Shown: one piece after another, positions 23,307 to 33,101 of the stretch
Layout of the letters: every line of letters starts with the position of its first letter
Numbering within the stretch: the stretch's first letter is position 1
Origin: a bacterium
GTDB lineage: Bacteria > Planctomycetota > Planctomycetia > Isosphaerales > Isosphaeraceae
NCBI GenBank assembly: GCA_016125085.1
Contig: WGMM01000024.1
Coordinates: 20,860-84,859, forward strand
Direction: 5' to 3'
Length of the DNA stretch: 64,000 bases
Notes under the pieces: model-generated
Seen by the model: the letters and a program-made list of their open reading frames with translations, nothing else
What the model was told of the DNA's origin: nothing
The model's database searches: none
Translations under genes and position numbers: made by a program

Positions 23307-26300
23307 TCATGGCTGGATTCGATCCTGGATATCGCCGCTCGGAATATTGCTGCGTTCGAGGATCACCTGATCCCCGTTACCGACGAGAACCAGATCGTCT
23401 CCAGCGGATCCGCGGAGAACGTCGATCGAGGCGTCATCGATTACGATACCGTCACGCAGCAAGCCTGTCGACAGATTCCGAAGGATGTCCCTGCGGGACT
23501 TTACGGTCATGCCGTTTTTCCAGACAGCGAGGACCGCGTCGAAATAGGCGAGATTCACGTTCGCGCCACCCGCATCGTATTCGATCGCGTCATGAATCGT
23601 TCGCCCGCTGATCAACAAATCTTCACCGTTCGAACCGATCAGCGAATCCGCGCCTCGTCCGCCGATCAGAATGTCGAACCCCTCGTCGCCGGTCAAAGCG
23701 TCGTCACCGTCCAGCCCGATCAGAACATCGTCGCCCGCGCCACCTGAAATCGTATCGCGAGCCGAACCGCCGATCAGAACGTTGTTCTGGCCATTGCCGA
23801 CAAGCGAATTCGCCGCTATCGCGGATCCTGTCGCATTTTCCCAATCCAGCAGCGGAATCTTCAGGGAAAGCCCGCCACCGACCGCCTGGGGAGATACGAC
23901 GCCGAGATTGACGGTCACGCCCGTCGTTCTGGCGCTGAAGTCCAGCGTATCCATTCCCGAACCGCCCGTCGCCACCACGGAGCCGGCGGCGTTCGACACG
24001 TATCGGACAATATCGGCGCCCTCTCCACCGCTCACCTGATCGGACCCGCCGGAAAGTTCGAACACGTCATTGCCCGAACGACCGTCGAAAGAGTCGGAAC
24101 CCGCACCGTCGAAAAACGTATTGTCGCGAGCGTTGCCGAGGGCCGTTCCGCCGGAAGCACCCATGCGTACGTCTTCGATCCCCAGCGAAGAACTCAACCT
24201 CAGGTTCAGAATGCCGGCGGCTACGACCTGCACGGAATTCGAAGCCAGGTCGACGTTCGCAATACCGCCCAGACCCGAAAAATCGAGCACGTCCCGCAAG
24301 TCGCGGCCGGTATCGGACAAGCCGAGAGCTTCAAGCCTGCTATCTTCCAGAATCAGATCCGTCCCCAGATTCCCGCCTGTGAACACATAGCGATCGTCGC
24401 CTTCGCCACCGGCCAGGACGTCATCGCCTCCTCGACCTTCCAGAACGTCGCCGCCGTCGGTGCGGTTCGCCGTGTCGATGCGATATACGAACAGCTCATA
24501 ATGACCGGTTTCATTTTCGGCCGATACTCCGCCTTCACCACTGAAGGCACTCACTTCGATCGTGTAATTGCCATCCTCAGGCAAATACAGGTCGACGATC
24601 GCCGAATCGAATTCGAATTGATCGTCGTTCACGGCGCTGCCTTCGAACTGGGCCACGACGATGCCGTCCTTCAGCACTCGCACCACTGTGTCCAGCGTAT
24701 CGGCATAACGGTCGGCCAGAATCCCGCGGGAGAACACCTCGAGATTCATCAGATCCCCGGCTCGTCCGGAGAACGTATACAGATCCTTCTGGCCCGCCGC
24801 CGAAATGTAGCCGAGAACTGTCGTAGCGGCCGCCGCGAGCTGCTTCGGCGCGTTCAAGCCACCAGGCATCGCCTGAGGAATATCGATGGCCACCAGATCG
24901 ATTTCCTGACCGACGGCCGAACTGGCCGATTCCTCGACGAGCAGGCCATTCACGCCCGGCGAATCCGGCACGGACCGGGCATAAGCGAGCTTCACCAGTT
25001 CCCGTTCGCCGAACCAGGTGCTTGAGACCAGATCCTCCAGCGTGAACCCGGTCGCGGCCGGCGTCGCCATCACGTGATGATTCGTTTCGAAACCAGCTGC
25101 AGGGCCGGGATATGCCGGAGCGTAGCGGTCCAGGCCCGGAGGCGCGTTGATGCCGAACCCGATCGGCCCGAACGAGTCGGAGTGCCGTAAGCCCAGCAAG
25201 TGCCCCAGCTCGTGCGCAGCCATCCAGACCGAACTCGTGACGAAGTTCTGGCTCGAAGCCTCAGGCTGCCCCACGCCACCCAGCAGCCCATTGATCTGAA
25301 CCGTCGCCCAGCCGTCCGCGTTCACGTTCCGGAAATCGACCTGGCTCGAATCGCCCCCGGGCTGCGGATCGTTCGGCTGCGAAAAACGGGACCGGTTGAA
25401 ATATACCGTCGCAAATGTGCCGGGTGCCAGGCCGTCGGCAGTCGTACGAAATTCGAGGAAGCCGCCATTCGAACTCAGAAATCCCGCGTAAATTGCCTGA
25501 ATGCCCGCCAGAATGCTCGCCCGCTCGGCGTCCGAATAGACGCGTTCTTCGACCGACGGATTGTCCGAAACGCCCGGCAACGGCACGCTCAACCCCGGCG
25601 AATCGTCGTTCGTGAACGTATCGAAATCCAGAACGACGATTTGCGTCCGGCCGTTCCAGGCCACGCCGGGGCCCATCCGGTCGTCGAGAAGATCCGTACC
25701 ACGCAGGTCGTTGTTCCGCAAATTGCCGAGAATCGTATCGGCCTTGTCCGTCCCGATCACGTTCTCGATACCAAGGCCCGACGACAGCGTGATCGACAAC
25801 CCCGCCGCAACGGCCTGATTCGCCGTGGATGCGAGATCGATCGAAACCGGTCCGCCCGTGAAACTCGAAAAATCGAGCGTGTCCACATCCGCATCGGGTG
25901 CCTCGGTCAACAAGATCGCAGCCTGAACGTCACCCGAGAACAGGAATTGATCGTTACCGCCGCCGCCGTCGATCGCAAGCATCGATCCCGTGGATACACC
26001 GATCACGAAGCGGTCGTCTCCGCCCTGACCGTTCACCGAAATCCCGGACTGGGTCGCCATCAGCACGAACACATCGCCCCCGCCGCCAGTCTCGATCACC
26101 ACACCCCACAGATTCGTCCCTGCCAGAATCACGGTGTTCGATTCCGGACCGCCCTGGACGAAAATGTGCTGGCTTCCGTCGCCGTAAATCGCGAACAGGT
26201 CGAAAACCGCTCCGCCGGCATCGATCGTCACGCCGTCGCCGTAGCTCGTCAGCGAGCCGAAATCCGCGCCCGACGCGTCGATCGTCACGCCATCACCACC

Positions 26301-29300
26301 AGATCCATTCGACAGCGAGCCGAAATCCGCGCCGGAAACATCGATCACAACCCCGGAACCGCCGTTATTGAGCGAACCGAAGTCCGCACCCGTTGCATCG
26401 ATATCGACACCTGAACCGGTGTTGGTAAGCGACCCGAAATCTGCCCCTGACACATCGATGCCTACACCCGAGCCGCCATTATTCAGCGAGCCGAAATCCG
26501 CACCGGAAACGTCGATCACAACTCCCGAGCCGCCATTATTGAGCGAGCCGAAATCTGCACCGGAAACGTCGATCACAACTCCCGAGCCGCCATTATTGAG
26601 CGAGCCGAAATCTGCACCAGTGGCATCGATTTCGGCTCCGTCGCCATAATTGACGAGCACACCGAAGTGGGCACCTGACAAATCCAGCGAGGGATCGGGC
26701 CCGGTGAGACCCGAAAAATCCGCACCGGTCGAGGTGCCGGCATCGATCAGGGCCGAATCCCCATAATTCACGATCACGCTGAAGACCGCGCCGGAAACGT
26801 CGATCGCGACACCATCGCCGTAATTCGCCAGCGTCCCGAAATTCGCACCGGAAAGATCGATGGCGGGATCCTGGCCGATCAGCTTGTCGAAATTCGCGCC
26901 GGAGGCATCGATTTCGACGCCCGATCCCAGGTTCACCAGGGTCGTGAAATCCGCGCCCGACACATCGATCGTCGAACCGTCGCCGCCGGTGACGAGCGAA
27001 CCGAAATCGGCGCCGCTGACGTCGATATTCACTTTCAGGCCGCCAGCCCCGAGGATCGAGCCGAAATCGGCTCCGCCCACGATCGCATCGAACTGTTCGA
27101 CCGTGACGCTCAGGAGCGTGCCGAACGCAGCCCCGGAGACATCGATCGTCACTTCATCTCCCGTGTTGAGCAGAATATCGAACGAAGCCCCGGAAACGTC
27201 GATCGCCACGCTGTCGCCGAAGTTCCGAAGCGTGTCGAACGAGCCGAAATCCGCCCCCGTCGGGTCGATTTTGATCGTAACGCCATCGCCCTGATTCGTC
27301 AGCGAGCCGAAATCCGCCCCATGGATATCGATCGTCGTTCCGCCACCCTGATTGGTCAGCGAATCGAAATCCGCACCGTCAATGTCGATCGTCGTACCGT
27401 CGCCGAGGTTCGTCAGCGAGCCGAACGCCGCTCCGTTGACATCGATCGTCGTGCCGCCGCCCTCATTCGTGAGCGATTCGAAATCCGCACCGCCGAGATG
27501 GATCGTCGTGCCATCACCTAGATTGATGAGCGTGGTGAAGTCCGCTCCATTGATGTCGATCGTCGTGCCGCCGCCCTGGTTCAAGAGCGTGGTGAAGTCC
27601 GCTCCGCTGATGTCGATCGTCGTGCCGCCGCCCTGGTTCAAGAGCGTGGTGAAGTCCGCTCCGCCGACATCAATTTTCGCCCCATCGCCCAGATTCGTCA
27701 GCGAGCCGAAATCCGCGCCGGAGAGGTCGATGATCACGTCTTTGCCCGAATTCGAAATCACACCGAAATCGGCTCCCGTGACGTCGATCCGTACATTGTC
27801 GCCTTCATTGCTCAGGCTCTGGAAGGCAGTGAAATCCGCACCCGTCAGGTCGATCGAAATGCTGGTGTCGGCCCCCATGTTGACGAGCGATTCGAAAATC
27901 GCGCCGGTGATGTCGATCTTCACGCCCGAACCGGTATTCACCAGGCTCGTGAAACTGCCGAAGTCCGCCCCGGAGATATCGATCTTGATGTTCGTCTGAT
28001 TGCCGTAATTGAACAGGGATTCGAAATTCGCGCCGGTCAGATTGATCCGAATGTCCGCATCGCTTCCCTTGTTCGTGTAAGACCTCATCAGGGCACCGGA
28101 GACGTTGATCGTGTCCTCGCCCGTGATCCCGTCCGTCTCGAGATTTTCGAAACCGGAAATAAGAAAATGCACTGGTCCGAACGTCAATTCCGTGTCGGTG
28201 ATCGTGATGACGTCGACGACCCCGGAAGTGCCCTTCAGGGCGAGCGTGTCGAAACCACCACGTGCCGCCATCGTGCCGTCGCCCGCCCAGCCGTCCAGCG
28301 AGAAGCGGTTATTGCCATCCCCGCCCACAAGATCGGCGAATTCCACGTCCTGATCCGGCATATCCACCCGGACGATTCGAACCACTCCCGCAAAAGCCAG
28401 TAACTGGCTCGCGTAAAGCTCGTAATCCGCATCGCCCGAAGGCGCGCCAGCGAGCAGAGCCGCCAGGCTGGTTCCAGGCGATCGATATGCCGATGTCGCC
28501 AGGTCGAACGATCCGGTCCCCGTCTGGATCAGCCGGTCATCGCCTGATCCGCCACGAACGAGGTTCACCCCCGTCCCGCCGACAAGCCAGTCATCGCCGC
28601 CATCACCGATGACCGTGTCATCACCGCCGCCGCCATCCAGAACGTCCGCTCCGTCGAACCCGACAAGTACGTCGTCACCATCGCCGCCCCGGAAATGGTC
28701 TGCTCCGGACCCACCCGTGACGCTCGCCGCGACCGCACCGGCGATGCGGACATAATTCCTGCCTTCTCCTGCCGTGACCAGAATTTTGCCCCCCGCCGGG
28801 ATCGCCACCCCGGCCGCGTCATCACTTTCGGCCACAAGCCCAAGGACGATCGGCTGGACGACCCCGCCCACCTTCACGACGGTCTGGCCATCGGTTTCGA
28901 CTTCGATTTCGTCGTCGCCCACCGTTCCGAGAACGACCAGATCGTCACCGACCATGCCCGCCGAATGCACCGTCGCGTTCACGGTCAGAACGGACTGCTT
29001 CGGATCGATGCCTTTGCCCTTGAAGCCGTTGTCTTTCACGACGACGTCAAAGGAATAATCCCCCGCGGCGACTTCGAACCCGGGGCTCAAACTCAGCAGC
29101 CCCGAAGCGGAATCGATCGAGGCCCAGGCCGGAGCTCCGGAAAGCGAATACGTCAGGACCGTCGAATCCGGGTCGGTCGCAGCGGCCGAAACCGAGACCG
29201 ACCGCGTGCGGAGCACATGCGGCGTCGTGTCGAAATTCGAAAAGGTCGGGGCATCGTTCACCGTGTCCTTCACGAACACCAGGGCCGTGAACGCACCCAC

Positions 29301-29738
29301 GCCCCCCTGAGTGAACCCGCGCACATACAGCGTGTGCGTCCCTTCGGAGATCGCCGCGGCGTCGGCCGCCGTGAGCTTCGCGAAAGCTGCTTCAGATGTC
29401 TGGTCGAACGCCCCGTCCGTCGCCGACATCGGCTTGCCACGCACGGAAGCGTCCGGCATGGTATCGATAAAATACTCGGCACCAGTGACTTGTGCCAATC
29501 CCGCCGAATCCTTGACCGTCGCCAGGACCCTCGGCGGCGAATTTCCGAGAAACGTGCTGATCGAAACGCCGCTGACCTCGGCAGTGAGCAACATCCGACC
29601 TTCGAGCATTTGGGGTGAGAATGACGCTTTGCGCCGGTTCACATTCCGGAACGATTCCGAACGTCTCGAAGAAATGACATGACGAAGCGCCGCCGCTTTG
29701 CTATTCCCGTGCCGATTCATCAGCTTTCTCGATTCCAT
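23307..29738 (-). CDS. Giant secreted metzincin/RTX protein with 33-copy 19-residue repeat
   Basis: A 2,143-residue protein. The front has a basic leader and LEGRMLLT at residues 45-52, the motif that opens many giant planctomycete exported proteins. Next come a cadherin-like region (about 165-245), RTX-like GGxGxD repeats (about 340-405), about 33 copies of a 19-residue repeat (about 545-1190), more RTX-like turns, a metzincin protease motif HELGHLLGLRH (His1509, Glu1510, His1513, His1519) with a Met-turn HVMA further on, a PPC-like beta domain (about 1640-1760, YTFSGRAGDLMNLEV...NYTIEVSAF) and C-terminal RTX blocks (about 1870-2035). It probably acts outside the cell as a calcium-stabilised protease or adhesin. 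A kinase gene follows directly. Confidence 0.88.
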   Translation of the reverse strand: MESRKLMNRHGNSKAAALRHVISSRRSESFRNVNRRKASFSPQMLEGRMLLTAEVSGVSISTFLGNSPPRVLATVKDSAGLAQVTGAEYFIDTMPDASVRGKPMSATDGAFDQTSEAAFAKLTAADAAAISEGTHTLYVRGFTQGGVGAFTALVFVKDTVNDAPTFSNFDTTPHVLRTRSVSVSAAATDPDSTVLTYSLSGAPAWASIDSASGLLSLSPGFEVAAGDYSFDVVVKDNGFKGKGIDPKQSVLTVNATVHSAGMVGDDLVVLGTVGDDEIEVETDGQTVVKVGGVVQPIVLGLVAESDDAAGVAIPAGGKILVTAGEGRNYVRIAGAVAASVTGGSGADHFRGGDGDDVLVGFDGADVLDGGGGDDTVIGDGGDDWLVGGTGVNLVRGGSGDDRLIQTGTGSFDLATSAYRSPGTSLAALLAGAPSGDADYELYASQLLAFAGVVRIVRVDMPDQDVEFADLVGGDGNNRFSLDGWAGDGTMAARGGFDTLALKGTSGVVDVITITDTELTFGPVHFLISGFENLETDGITGEDTINVSGALMRSYTNKGSDADIRINLTGANFESLFNYGNQTNIKIDISGADFGSFTSLVNTGSGVKIDITGAIFESLVNMGADTSISIDLTGADFTAFQSLSNEGDNVRIDVTGADFGVISNSGKDVIIDLSGADFGSLTNLGDGAKIDVGGADFTTLLNQGGGTTIDISGADFTTLLNQGGGTTIDINGADFTTLINLGDGTTIHLGGADFESLTNEGGGTTIDVNGAAFGSLTNLGDGTTIDIDGADFDSLTNQGGGTTIDIHGADFGSLTNQGDGVTIKIDPTGADFGSFDTLRNFGDSVAIDVSGASFDILLNTGDEVTIDVSGAAFGTLLSVTVEQFDAIVGGADFGSILGAGGLKVNIDVSGADFGSLVTGGDGSTIDVSGADFTTLVNLGSGVEIDASGANFDKLIGQDPAIDLSGANFGTLANYGDGVAIDVSGAVFSVIVNYGDSALIDAGTSTGADFSGLTGPDPSLDLSGAHFGVLVNYGDGAEIDATGADFGSLNNGGSGVVIDVSGADFGSLNNGGSGVVIDVSGADFGSLNNGGSGVGIDVSGADFGSLTNTGSGVDIDATGADFGSLNNGGSGVVIDVSGADFGSLSNGSGGDGVTIDASGADFGSLTSYGDGVTIDAGGAVFDLFAIYGDGSQHIFVQGGPESNTVILAGTNLWGVVIETGGGGDVFVLMATQSGISVNGQGGDDRFVIGVSTGSMLAIDGGGGNDQFLFSGDVQAAILLTEAPDADVDTLDFSSFTGGPVSIDLASTANQAVAAGLSITLSSGLGIENVIGTDKADTILGNLRNNDLRGTDLLDDRMGPGVAWNGRTQIVVLDFDTFTNDDSPGLSVPLPGVSDNPSVEERVYSDAERASILAGIQAIYAGFLSSNGGFLEFRTTADGLAPGTFATVYFNRSRFSQPNDPQPGGDSSQVDFRNVNADGWATVQINGLLGGVGQPEASSQNFVTSSVWMAAHELGHLLGLRHSDSFGPIGFGINAPPGLDRYAPAYPGPAAGFETNHHVMATPAATGFTLEDLVSSTWFGERELVKLAYARSVPDSPGVNGLLVEESASSAVGQEIDLVAIDIPQAMPGGLNAPKQLAAAATTVLGYISAAGQKDLYTFSGRAGDLMNLEVFSRGILADRYADTLDTVVRVLKDGIVVAQFEGSAVNDDQFEFDSAIVDLYLPEDGNYTIEVSAFSGEGGVSAENETGHYELFVYRIDTANRTDGGDVLEGRGGDDVLAGGEGDDRYVFTGGNLGTDLILEDSRLEALGLSDTGRDLRDVLDFSGLGGIANVDLASNSVQVVAAGILNLRLSSSLGIEDVRMGASGGTALGNARDNTFFDGAGSDSFDGRSGNDVFELSGGSDQVSGGEGADIVRYVSNAAGSVVATGGSGMDTLDFSARTTGVTVNLGVVSPQAVGGGLSLKIPLLDWENATGSAIAANSLVGNGQNNVLIGGSARDTISGGAGDDVLIGLDGDDALTGDEGFDILIGGRGADSLIGSNGEDLLISGRTIHDAIEYDAGGANVNLAYFDAVLAVWKNGMTVKSRRDILRNLSTGLLRDGIVIDDASIDVLRGSAGDDLVLVGNGDQVILERSNIPSGDIQDRIQP
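26170..28110 (-). repeat. Tandem 57-bp repeat array coding a 19-residue repeat
   Basis: I count about 33 units with consensus VSGADFGSLTNxGDGVTID. Units differ by up to several residues and a few are one to three residues longer. Those at 26,330-26,640 are nearly identical at DNA level, pointing to recent duplication. One hydrophobic pair (D/N-F) and one GDG or GSG turn per unit suggest a beta-solenoid of about one coil per unit. The relation to pentapeptide repeats (ADFxx) is superficial, as only one such motif occurs per unit. Confidence 0.85.
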
Positions 29739-30406
29739 GGATCCGGTCTCGTCGAAACCCCGATGCCGTCGCTCGCTTCGGAATAGTTTCTACGGCAATC
29801 ACATCAATTCCATCAATACATCTGCAATCATCCCCGACTGGTCAAGTGCGTCGTTGACCATTACGAACGATGCAGCTCCAAAGTTCGATTTTTCCGATCC
29901 GTTCGTAAATTCTGACGCAACTCCGAACCAACTGTCAAATGGATTCTTCCGCGAGAATTACGGCTCGCCTCCGGGTTTCTTCCACCCCGAGAACCCACCA
30001 CGTCCGGCCCGTAAATTCAAGCCGAATTCCACGCGAGGGCTGAATCCATCATGTTGACTTTTCGTAACGTAACTTTTCGAGCCGGGGCCATCTCTTCGAA
30101 TTCGTTCTCTTGAGAACGGTTTCGTTCGCTTTCTGATCGCAAAATCATCCGACGATCGACGAACTTCCGAAATTCGCCCGTCGAAAGGATCGTCATGATC
30201 GATTCCCATTCATCATTCACGCATGGTCGGGCAGGCCGTTGGCCCAACCTCCGTCGAGAGGATTTTCCCAGGACCGTTGACTTTCCGGAACTTCCTGCTC
30301 ATCCTGAGTCTTCCGCAAGCATGCACGTCACTCGACTTGCGACTCGTGCTCGCGGTCCTGCCTCTCGGATTTGCCGTTCGAATCCACCAATCCCGGGGAA
30401 GTTACC
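29739..30406. other. Divergent intergenic region
   Basis: About 670 bases between the leftward giant protein gene and the rightward LTXXQ-type gene. I see no supported gene. Bases 29837-29860 contain an inverted repeat (TGGTCAA, eight bases, TTGACCA) about 100 bases upstream of the giant gene that might be a regulator site. Confidence 0.45.
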
Positions 30407-30814
30407 ATGTCGAGCATCACGAATCTCGTACGCGCCGCGGCTTTGTGCACTTCGCTTTACGCCCTTTCCACGTCGGACGTTCACGCCCAGGCCACAAAAG
30501 CCCAGACCAAAAAGGCCGCGGCCAAGGCCGAACCCGCCCCGCGTAGACTCCCGCCCGGCTACGGCCAGCTCGAGCTCTCCGACGAGCAACGTGAAAAAGT
30601 CTACGCAGTCCAGGAAAAACATGCCGCCCAACTGGCCAAACTCAATCAGGACATCGCTGACCTGAGAGCCAAAATCTCAAGCGAAAGCGAAGCGATTCTC
30701 ACTCCCGCCCAGCGCAATCAGCTCGCCCGGTTCCGCGCCGAAGGCAAATCCAAAACCAAGGCGGCTCCCAAAGACGAACCCAAGGCCAAATCCAAGGCCG
30801 ACACCAAAAAATGA
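30407..30814 (+). CDS. Periplasmic LTXXQ-like (Spy/CpxP-type) small protein
   Basis: A 135-residue protein. GGGGA precedes the ATG at 30407. A signal peptide (residues 1-27, ending VHA-QA) is followed by a lysine/alanine-rich stretch, a helical hairpin with LSDEQREKVYAVQEKHAAQLAKLNQ and LTPAQRNQLARFR, and a lysine-rich tail. The LTPAQ motif at the second helix is that of Spy/CpxP periplasmic chaperone-like proteins, which planctomycetes have in many copies. A role in envelope stress is inferred from the family only. Confidence 0.7.
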   Translation: MSSITNLVRAAALCTSLYALSTSDVHAQATKAQTKKAAAKAEPAPRRLPPGYGQLELSDEQREKVYAVQEKHAAQLAKLNQDIADLRAKISSESEAILTPAQRNQLARFRAEGKSKTKAAPKDEPKAKSKADTKK

Positions 30815-30981
30815 CAGCTTGGCGAAACATCGGAATCGCAAGCGAGGGGAAGGGTGACACCATCCTTCTCCACGCTCGATTTCGAAACCGCGAGTGACAT
30901 TTCATCCGAAACGCCCCGGGACTGAGCGATCGCCCGGGTCCATCAACCTGAGCGATTCCGCAAAATTCAGGATTCCCGAAC

Positions 30982-31887
30982 ATGCGACTTTCGAGCATCG
31001 CCCACTGCATTTCGATCTCGGCGCTTCTGACTTTGTGCTGCACGTTCCAGGGGCAGGCGTCCGGCCAGGAACAGATCGTCAAAAAAGACGTTCGCTACGC
31101 TAACGGAGGCGAGCAACGGCATGTGCTGGACATTTACGCCCCCGCCGGTGCGAAGGACTCCCCGGTCGTCTTCTGGATCCACGGAGGCGGCTGGCAGGCT
31201 GGCGACAAGTCGGACGTTCAGATCAAACCCAAAGCCTTCAACGAAAAAGGCTACGTTTTCGTTTCGACCAATTACCGCCTGCTGCCGAAAGTGCCGATGC
31301 AGGACCTTACGGCCGACCTGGCGACTTCGCTCAAATGGGTGCACGATCACATTTCCGATTACGGCGGCGATCCGAATCGAATCATCGTCGGCGGCCACTC
31401 CGCCGGTGCCCAGCTCGCGGCCCTTCTGTGCACGGACGAGAAATGGACCCGAAATGTCGGTTTGAACATGTCGATATTGAAAGCCTGCATTCCCGTCGAC
31501 GGCGACACCTACGACATCCCGGCCATCATCGAAACCGAAGAAATTCGCCGCCGCGCCCACGGGCTCTCATTACCCACCTTCGGCCACCGTCAGAAATTCG
31601 GCAACGACCCTCTCAAACATATCGATTTCTCAGCGGTTTCGCACATCGCCAATAACAAGCCGATCCCGCCGTTCTACATCATGTACGTCGCAGGGCATCC
31701 TTACACGGACATTCAGGCCCAGACTCTCGGCAGGGAATTGAAAAAGGCCGGGATCGAAACCGTGCTGTACGGCGCGACCGAATCGACACACAACAAAGTC
31801 AACGCCGAAATCGGTAATCCCGAAGATCCAGGCACAAAAGGCCTCTTCCCGTTTCTGGAAAAGGCCCTGGCAAAACCTTCGAAATGA
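30982..31887 (+). CDS. Secreted alpha/beta-hydrolase, BD-FAE/esterase type
   Basis: A 301-residue protein with a signal peptide at residues 1-28. The oxyanion motif HGGGWQAGD is at about residue 66 and the nucleophile elbow [13 protein letters not shown] at about residue 138. The catalytic acid is likely in the [10 protein letters not shown] region and the histidine in TESTHNKVN. The family cleaves carboxyl esters such as feruloyl or acetyl groups of plant polysaccharides. Its stop overlaps an ATG of the next gene (ATGA), so it is probably cotranscribed with the Gfo/Idh oxidoreductase. Confidence 0.87.
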   Translation: MRLSSIAHCISISALLTLCCTFQGQASGQEQIVKKDVRYANGGEQRHVLDIYAPAGAKDSPVVFWIHGGGWQAGDKSDVQIKPKAFNEKGYVFVSTNYRLLPKVPMQDLTADLATSLKWVHDHISDYGGDPNRIIVGGHSAGAQLAALLCTDEKWTRNVGLNMSILKACIPVDGDTYDIPAIIETEEIRRRAHGLSLPTFGHRQKFGNDPLKHIDFSAVSHIANNKPIPPFYIMYVAGHPYTDIQAQTLGRELKKAGIETVLYGATESTHNKVNAEIGNPEDPGTKGLFPFLEKALAKPSK

Positions 31888-31955
31888 AACCGGGAAATCG
31901 ATCAAGATTCGAACATGCTCCGGGAATGCCTCAAGATCATGATCGTGACATCCCC

Positions 31956-33026
31956 ATGCATTCCATGAATCGCCGGACCTTGATTCAAGCCGGAATCCTG
32001 GCAGCTGATTCAGCTGCTCTGATGAAATCTCAAGCCAGTTCGGTCAACCCCCGCATCAAAATCGGCCAGATCGGGGTCGGCCATGCACACGCTTCGAAAA
32101 TCACGGCATATCGCGATTCATCCGATTTCGAAGTCGTCGGAATCGTCGAGCCGGATCCCGACCTGCGAAAGAAAGCCGAATATCTCGCCCCATTTCAAGG
32201 CATGAAATGGATGACACGCGACGACCTGCTGGCCACGCCGGGCATCCAGGCCGTGCTTATCGAAACCCGCGTGCTCGATCTTCTCGAAAATGCCGAAGCA
32301 GGCCTTCACGCCGGAATGCATGTGCACATCGACAAACCTGCGGGAGCTTCACTGCCGCATCTGCGACGAATCTTCGAAATCGCTGCCCGCAAACGACTTG
32401 TCGTGCAGATGGGCTACATGTATCGTTACAACCCGGCGGTCGTAATGCTGCGTGAATTTCTGAAAAATGGCTGGCTGGGCGATATTTTCGAAGTGAACGC
32501 CGTGATGAGCAAAGTCGTCGATCCTCCCGATCGTCTGCGACTTGCCGAAAGCCGGGGCGGCATGATGTTCGAACTCGGATGCCACCTCATCGACCTTGTC
32601 GTCGGCATGATGGGCAAGCCCGGCAACGTGACCGGATTTTCCCGCCACTCGTCCCGAATCGACGATTCCCTGGCCGACAACATGCTCGCCGTGCTCGAAT
32701 ACCCCAAAGCCACGGCCACGATCCGGTCCTCGGCTCTGGAAGTCGACGGTTTCGCCCGCCGCCACCTCACCGTATGCGGCACTGGCGGCACATTTCATAT
32801 CCAGCCCCTGGATGCCCCGACCGCCCGAATCACCCTGGCACAGAATTGCGGCAAATATCAACGGGGCACGCATGAAATCTCATTTCCGAAATACACGCGC
32901 TACGTCGACGATGCCGCCGACATGGCCCGGGCCATTCGTGGCGAAAAGCCTTTCGAATTCGGCCCCGAACATGACCTGGCCGTCCAGGAAACGCTGCTGC
33001 GAGCCTGCCGAATGCCGCTTGAATGA
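31956..33026 (+). CDS. Gfo/Idh/MocA-family oxidoreductase with Tat-like signal
   Basis: A Rossmann-fold oxidoreductase. The leader MHSMNRRTLIQAGILAADSAALM has the twin arginine and hydrophobic run of a Tat signal, so I start at 31956, although an ATG at 31884 overlapping the esterase stop is possible (380 residues). The nucleotide site is IGQIGVGHAHASKI, followed by DKPAG and a C-terminal beta domain with GGMMFELGCHLIDLVVGMMG. The usual EKP lysine motif reads DKP. Members oxidise sugars or reduce related keto forms with NAD(P). Planctomycetes export many of them. Substrate unknown. Confidence 0.87.
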   Translation: MHSMNRRTLIQAGILAADSAALMKSQASSVNPRIKIGQIGVGHAHASKITAYRDSSDFEVVGIVEPDPDLRKKAEYLAPFQGMKWMTRDDLLATPGIQAVLIETRVLDLLENAEAGLHAGMHVHIDKPAGASLPHLRRIFEIAARKRLVVQMGYMYRYNPAVVMLREFLKNGWLGDIFEVNAVMSKVVDPPDRLRLAESRGGMMFELGCHLIDLVVGMMGKPGNVTGFSRHSSRIDDSLADNMLAVLEYPKATATIRSSALEVDGFARRHLTVCGTGGTFHIQPLDAPTARITLAQNCGKYQRGTHEISFPKYTRYVDDAADMARAIRGEKPFEFGPEHDLAVQETLLRACRMPLE

Positions 33027-33101
33027 TCGTATCGATCGAACACCTGAAGGCATGCGGGTTCCGGGATTCATGAAATGGCCGAAATGCAGGAGATCGCATC
33101 G

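Noticed and set aside
25200..26414. Long + strand open frames opposite the giant protein gene (also 26,860-29,618)
   Set aside because: They run opposite the repeat array and show arginine- or proline-rich nonsense sequence, repeating only because the real gene repeats.
26170..28110. Possible CRISPR or noncoding satellite
   Set aside because: The 57-bp units keep reading frame through 33 copies and vary mostly in a protein-compatible way.
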